A stretch of 64,000 nucleotides of DNA from Bacillus sp. FJAT-18017 (GTDB taxonomy: Bacteria > Bacillota > Bacilli > Bacillales > Cytobacillaceae), in contig NZ_CP012602.1 in NCBI RefSeq assembly GCF_001278805.1, forward strand, positions 1,095,001-1,159,000. The letters run 5' to 3'. The notes under the pieces are model-generated. The model was given only the letters and a program-made list of their open reading frames with translations. It was not told the DNA's origin and did no database searches. Below, piece after piece: positions 60,456-64,000 of this stretch; the stretch's first letter is position 1, and each line of letters opens with the position of its first letter. A program made the translations under genes and the position numbers.

Positions 60456-60510
60456 TGGTGCCTGGAAACACCCGTTTTTCTTGTTACACGGGAGGTTGTT
60501 CCACGGGGGA
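60456..60510 (+). repeat. Dispersed 3'-end repeat, copy 8
   Basis: GTGCCTGGAAACACCCG, TTTTTCTTGTTACACGGGAG, GTTGTTCCACGGGGG. Starts within 3 nt of the LprI-like stop codon. Confidence 0.65.
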
Positions 60511-60607
60511 GTGCGGGCAACAGGGGCGGTTCTGGTCATCCAATGGCAAGGCAGAACTGTCCCTGTTACTACTTTCATAATCCCAATATTCTCCATTTGC
60601 TTACTTT

Positions 60608-60865
60608 CTACATATATCCGAGGTACGGAAGTCCGGTAATTATTAAGCAGATTCCTACGAGTAATTGCAGAATGGCGAATATAGATTTTATCGTCCATTC
60701 ATTTGCACTATACATATCAAGGGTTGAAACAAAAGTGTATGCAACCACAATACAGATATTAATGAGGAGAGTAATCAGAGCCTCTTTCCCCTTTTCAAGG
60801 ATTGAAGGTTTATCGGTATTTACCAGCCTGAATAAAACGGACAGAGGCCATATCTGTCCGTTTTG
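60608..60865 (-). pseudogene. Fragment of a small membrane protein gene
   Basis: The minus-strand frame, open for 86 codons with no start codon near its beginning, reads DKPSILEKGKEALITLLINI, then CIVVAYTFVSTLDMYSANEW and SIFAILQLLVGICLIITGLP before a stop. It has two hydrophobic helices. The upstream end runs into the terminator of the LysR-type gene, so the gene seems to have lost its front part. An unusual start cannot be ruled out. Confidence 0.4.
60834..60864. terminator. Terminator of the LysR-type gene
   Basis: AAAACGGACAGA and TCTGTCCGTTTT form a perfect 12-bp stem around a 7-base loop, with T runs on both strands. It lies 26 nt beyond the LysR stop. Confidence 0.85.
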
Positions 60866-60889
60866 TTATGGATAATCCTTAATTAATAC

Positions 60890-61783
60890 TTAAGTATAGG
60901 ATTTTCCGAAGTTGTCTTTAACCAAGCGAATGAATTTATCTACCAATGGAGGTAAGTACCTGTTTGTATCATAAGCCAGATATACTGTCCTTGATAAATT
61001 TGAATCATGAATTCGCTTGAAATGGAAGTTTGACCTATAGATATGCTTAACATAGTTTTCAGGGGCTACTGTAATTCCCAACCCTGCTTCTACGAGATCG
61101 ATAGCTGTTTCAAATCGCCCAATTTCAAATTGGATATTTGGCTTTATACCGGCCTTTCGAAATGCATTTAAAATATCCGTACGGGTTTGGAAGCCTTTTT
61201 TGGCAATTATGAGCTGTTCATTTTCAAGATCCTTGATCGTAACAAAACTTTTATTTTTTAATAGATTTGAATTGGGGATGACAGCTACTAATTTCTCGTC
61301 GTATAAAGGGATTAAATCGATATTCTCACCATTAATATATTGATTCGTAATAGCAAGATGGATTTCAAAGTTGTCGAGAGCCTGCTCAACATCCTTTAAA
61401 CTGAGGACTTCAAATAATCGTATAAACACATTATCGTATTCTTGCGTGAATTGTGTTAAAACCTTAGGAACCCAAAACTTCGAGGATTCAATAATGCCAA
61501 TAGATAATTCTAAAGGCCCTTCTTTTTTAAGCCTGCTCATTTCTTCGGATACATGGTCAAAGTGTATCAAAAGCTTCTTTGCTTCCTGATATAGAATTTT
61601 CCCCTCATTTGTTAACCTCAAATCCCTTTTGCTTCTATCCAGCAATTCAAAGCCCATTTCCTTCTCTAGCTTCTTAATTGAAGTGCTTAAAGAGGGCTGG
61701 GAAATATGCAGTTTTTCGGCTGCTGCAGTAAATGTTGCGTGTTCTGTAACCATGATGAAGTAATACAGTTGTTGTAAATCCAT
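60890..61783 (-). CDS. LysR-family transcriptional regulator
   Basis: Cytoplasmic regulator of 297 residues, full length. The N-terminal winged helix is classical: MDLQQLYYFIMVTEHATFTA, AEKLHISQPSLSTSIKKLEK and MGFELLDRSKRDLRLTNEG. The ligand domain (~90-290) follows with LSIGIIESSKFW and LVEAGLGITVAPENYV. The gene is divergent from an urocanase-like gene, a layout in which LysR proteins usually control the neighbour. A perfect 17-bp palindrome upstream of its start is the likely operator. Ligand is probably an intermediate of the histidine-like pathway (inference). Confidence 0.92.
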   Translation of the reverse strand: MDLQQLYYFIMVTEHATFTAAAEKLHISQPSLSTSIKKLEKEMGFELLDRSKRDLRLTNEGKILYQEAKKLLIHFDHVSEEMSRLKKEGPLELSIGIIESSKFWVPKVLTQFTQEYDNVFIRLFEVLSLKDVEQALDNFEIHLAITNQYINGENIDLIPLYDEKLVAVIPNSNLLKNKSFVTIKDLENEQLIIAKKGFQTRTDILNAFRKAGIKPNIQFEIGRFETAIDLVEAGLGITVAPENYVKHIYRSNFHFKRIHDSNLSRTVYLAYDTNRYLPPLVDKFIRLVKDNFGKSYT

Positions 61784-61798
61784 TCAACTATCACCTCT

Positions 61799-61815
61799 TA
61801 TAGTTTCAAACTATA
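61799..61815. promoter_or_regulatory. Candidate LysR operator
   Basis: TATAGTTTCAAACTATA is a perfect palindrome of the T-N11-A kind, 15 nt before the LysR start and ~205 nt before the urocanase-like start. Related ATAATTATAG/ATAAACTATT sequences follow to 61860. Confidence 0.65.
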
Positions 61816-62021
61816 GAACTATTATTAATATGTATTTGTAATTATAGAATAAACTATTTACAATATTAATTAAAGTTGGAATATTTCAAAAAAGATAAAA
61901 AGAAGGAGGTTTGGTTGTCGGAAAGTCTTCCACCTAAAAAATGTAAGCGTTGTCTTTTGGGTGAATAACAAACAAGAAGAAGTCTTTGTACTATAAATCT
62001 ATTGTTACAGGAGGAAAAGTA

Positions 62022-63737
62022 ATGGTTAAAAACATTGTAGAAAAGCCGGAGATTCTTTATTCTGTCAAAGCACAACGGGGATCAGAATTACGATGCAAGG
62101 GCTGGAGGCAAGAAACTATTCTTAGGATGCTTGAGAATAATATGGAAAATGCTGAAAAACCGGAAGAACTTGTTGTTTACGGGGGGATTGGAAAAGCGGC
62201 CCGGAACTGGGAGTCCTACCATGCTATTGTAAAGGCCTTAAAGGAATTGGAAGATAATGAGACATTGGTTGTCCAGTCTGGCATGCCAGTAGCGGTATTC
62301 AAAACACATAAATATGCCCCTACAGTCGTTATGGCAACAACGAACATTATGCGGCCTTCCTGGGAAACCTTCTATGAATTGCAGGATAAGAACTTAACAA
62401 TGTTTGCGCAATATACAGCTGCCCCATGGCAATATATTGGAACCCAAGGCGTTATTCAGGGAACATTTGAAACCCTTTCCGCCATTGCCCGAAAACATTA
62501 TAATGATTCACTCGTTGGGAAAATCATGCTAACTGCGGGCGCGGGAGGAATGGGCGGCAACCAGACGCGGGCTATGGCGATGCATGGAGGAGTAGGAATC
62601 GTTTGTGATTCAAATGTTGAAACAATCAAACGCAGAATGGAAGTTGGCTATATTGATGTACTGGCTGATTCGCTAGATGAAGCGATTGAGCTAGCAGAAA
62701 AGTATGCAACGGAAGGCACCTCGGTAGGAATTGGTGTCGTAGGAAATTCTGCGGATATTTTTGAGGAAGCGTATGAAAAAGGATTCAAGCCGGATATTCT
62801 TACTTCCATGACTCCGGCCCATGACCCTATTTCATATTTGCCATCTGGCTATACAGTGGAAGAAGCCGATCAATTGCGTAAAAAGGACCGCCAATTATAT
62901 TTGAAAAAAGCTCAGGAAACGATGATCCGCGAATTGCGAATCACCAATAAATTTTTCGATGATGGTGTCCATGCCTTTGAATACGGGACCAGCCTGCGCA
63001 AGGAGTGCCGCGATGCAGGGATGCCGGAAGATGAAGCAATGAAAATTCCTGGCTTTGTAGCTGAATACATTAGGCCTCTATTCTGCGAAGGACGCGGGCC
63101 TTTCCGCTGGACTTGTATGTCGGGCGACCCGTCTGACTTGGAGAAAATTGATAACATGGTTCTTGAATTGTTTAAAGATGACCTGCTTGTAACCAGGTGG
63201 ATCAAATTAGCCAAGCAGCATATTCCAATTGAAGGTTTACCTGCGCGTATTTGCTACCTTGGCTTCGGCCAGCGTAAGGAGTTTGCCCTGGAAGTAAATA
63301 AAATGATTAAGAGCGGTGAGCTAAAGGGGCCGGTAGCGTTCTCTCGGGACAACCTTGATTCGGGTTCAATTGTAAATCCGACATTCGAATCGGAAAATAT
63401 GCCTGATGGCGGCGACTTGATTTCCGATTGGCCTGTTCTGAATGGTCTGCTTAATGCCGTTGGAATGTGTGATTTGATCGCTCTGCAAGCAAACTATTCA
63501 ATGGGTGAAGCAGTCCATACAGGTGTCACCATGATAGCCGATGGGACAGATGAAGCGGATATGCGCCTTGAGATTTGTATGACAGTCGATTCCGGCATTG
63601 GGGTTATCCGACATGCACAGGCAGGTTATGAAACCGCCAAAGACGTTGCGAATGGAAAAGGCAAACTTACAAAAGAAAGCATTAAAGTTCCACTTTGGTG
63701 GACCCCGACAGCCACTTTTGGCCCCGACGGAAATTAA
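62022..63737 (+). CDS. hutU: Urocanate hydratase family enzyme, divergent
   Basis: Cytoplasmic NAD-dependent hydratase of 571 residues. ATG 62022 follows CAGGAGG; the frame extends earlier without support. Urocanase marks include YGGIGKAARNWESYHAIVK, QYTAAPWQYIGTQGVIQGT, LTAGAGGMGGNQTRAMAMHG (the NAD-binding glycine motif), EYGTSLRKECRDAG and FCEGRGPFRWTCMSGDPSDL. Two regions differ from standard HutU: IGRDHLDxGSVASPxRE is SRDNLDSGSIVNPTFESE here, and the glycine-rich GGGVGxGFSxHxG is replaced by ANYSMGEAVHTG. This may be a paralogue for a modified urocanate (such as thiourocanate) rather than plain HutU. An imidazolonepropionase-like gene follows. Confidence 0.8.
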   Translation: MVKNIVEKPEILYSVKAQRGSELRCKGWRQETILRMLENNMENAEKPEELVVYGGIGKAARNWESYHAIVKALKELEDNETLVVQSGMPVAVFKTHKYAPTVVMATTNIMRPSWETFYELQDKNLTMFAQYTAAPWQYIGTQGVIQGTFETLSAIARKHYNDSLVGKIMLTAGAGGMGGNQTRAMAMHGGVGIVCDSNVETIKRRMEVGYIDVLADSLDEAIELAEKYATEGTSVGIGVVGNSADIFEEAYEKGFKPDILTSMTPAHDPISYLPSGYTVEEADQLRKKDRQLYLKKAQETMIRELRITNKFFDDGVHAFEYGTSLRKECRDAGMPEDEAMKIPGFVAEYIRPLFCEGRGPFRWTCMSGDPSDLEKIDNMVLELFKDDLLVTRWIKLAKQHIPIEGLPARICYLGFGQRKEFALEVNKMIKSGELKGPVAFSRDNLDSGSIVNPTFESENMPDGGDLISDWPVLNGLLNAVGMCDLIALQANYSMGEAVHTGVTMIADGTDEADMRLEICMTVDSGIGVIRHAQAGYETAKDVANGKGKLTKESIKVPLWWTPTATFGPDGN

Positions 63738-63829
63738 TAATCTATTAAAAGAAATAAGAGGTTAAGGGGACGGCTGTGGAATCCGTACCCTTTTCTCTTA
63801 AAAGTTTAGGTGTCCAGGAGGTAAAGCGG

Positions 63830-64000
63830 TTGGTTAAACAAAAAGAGAAAGCCGACATCATCATCGCAAATGCAAATGAACTTATTACCTGTACCGGCCA
63901 TAAAGCTGACTCAATTGGAAGAATACCAAATGGCTGGGTAGCCATTGCGGGTGAAAGAATTACAGCGTTTGGTTCAAAGGAAGAAGTATTGCAGGAAGTT
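63830..64000 (+). CDS. Imidazolonepropionase-like amidohydrolase, N-terminal part
   Basis: The gene runs off the window end; 57 codons are seen from TTG 63830, which follows CAGGAGG. The sequence ADIIIANANELITCTG, then IGRIPNGWVAIAGERITAFG, is the first beta-sandwich part of HutI-like amidohydrolases. HutI opens the imidazolone ring made by urocanase, which fits its place 92 nt after the urocanase-like gene. The metal-binding HxH motif would lie beyond the window, so the assignment to HutI rather than another amidohydrolase is provisional. Confidence 0.7.
   Translation, partial: MVKQKEKADIIIANANELITCTGHKADSIGRIPNGWVAIAGERITAFGSKEEVLQEV

Noticed and set aside
60408..60698. Minus-strand frame of 96 codons and two plus-strand frames here
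   Set aside because: They cross the end of the LprI-like gene and a dispersed repeat; another minus-strand frame (60608-60865) with membrane-helix composition explains the coding signal better.

Overview
The window looks like chromosomal DNA of a free-living, competent, endospore-former-type Firmicute of the Bacillaceae (Bacillus/Mesobacillus/Neobacillus-like). The reasons are the low-to-mid GC content, AGGAGG-type ribosome binding sites with frequent TTG and GTG starts, a ComK-family competence factor, an IspA-type intracellular subtilisin, CcpA-type cre sites, a decayed ecsC copy and many factor-independent terminators. No rRNA, tRNA, CRISPR array, intact insertion sequence or prophage was seen.

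Region 1 (1-11.4 kb) is a nitrogen-heterocycle catabolic cluster: an aminohydrolase tail, a PucR-type regulator, a permease, a cyanuric acid amidohydrolase/barbiturase-family ring-opening enzyme, an NCS2 nucleobase permease, three subunits of an AllFGH-type carbamoyltransferase and a carbamate kinase. Together they suggest ring import, ring opening, carbamoyl transfer to phosphate and ATP recovery. Both permease genes have leaders that could fold over their own ribosome binding sites.

Region 2 (11.5-33.3 kb) is accessory. It holds a small DMT transporter, a membrane-anchored NUDIX-like protein, an unrecognised two-gene module (multi-hydrophobic protein plus tail-anchored coiled coil) next to a duplicated promoter relic, two convergent secreted Ig/PPC surface proteins (one an HExxH metallopeptidase), a six-gene chaperone-like operon (J-like/TPR, CbxX-type AAA+, GrpE-like, Hsp70, TPR membrane protein, J-like/TPR membrane protein) and two secreted or anchored small proteins.

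Region 3 (33.3-49.2 kb) carries gene relics, a ComK homologue behind two strong hairpins, a PAS-STAS protein, and a sigma-54 activator facing a sigma-54-promoted operon (BKACE enzyme, 3-hydroxyacyl-CoA dehydrogenase, GntP permease, class II HMG-CoA reductase, ketopantoate-reductase-like enzyme). This looks like a mevalonate-like or beta-keto acid catabolic pathway. A YheO/DauR-type regulator and a serine-utilisation set (sdaAB, sdaAA, serine/threonine permease) with a cre site follow.

Region 4 (49.5-64 kb) is mixed. It holds a DUF3895 protein, small membrane proteins, a membrane-anchored nuclease-fold candidate, an intracellular subtilisin translationally coupled to an endonuclease I family nuclease, an M14 carboxypeptidase, an ecsC pseudogene, tandem paralogous membrane proteins, two lipoproteins, and a LysR regulator divergent from a histidine-utilisation-like pair (divergent urocanase, start of an imidazolonepropionase-like gene). 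A dispersed repeat family sits just downstream of stop codons at several places across the window.
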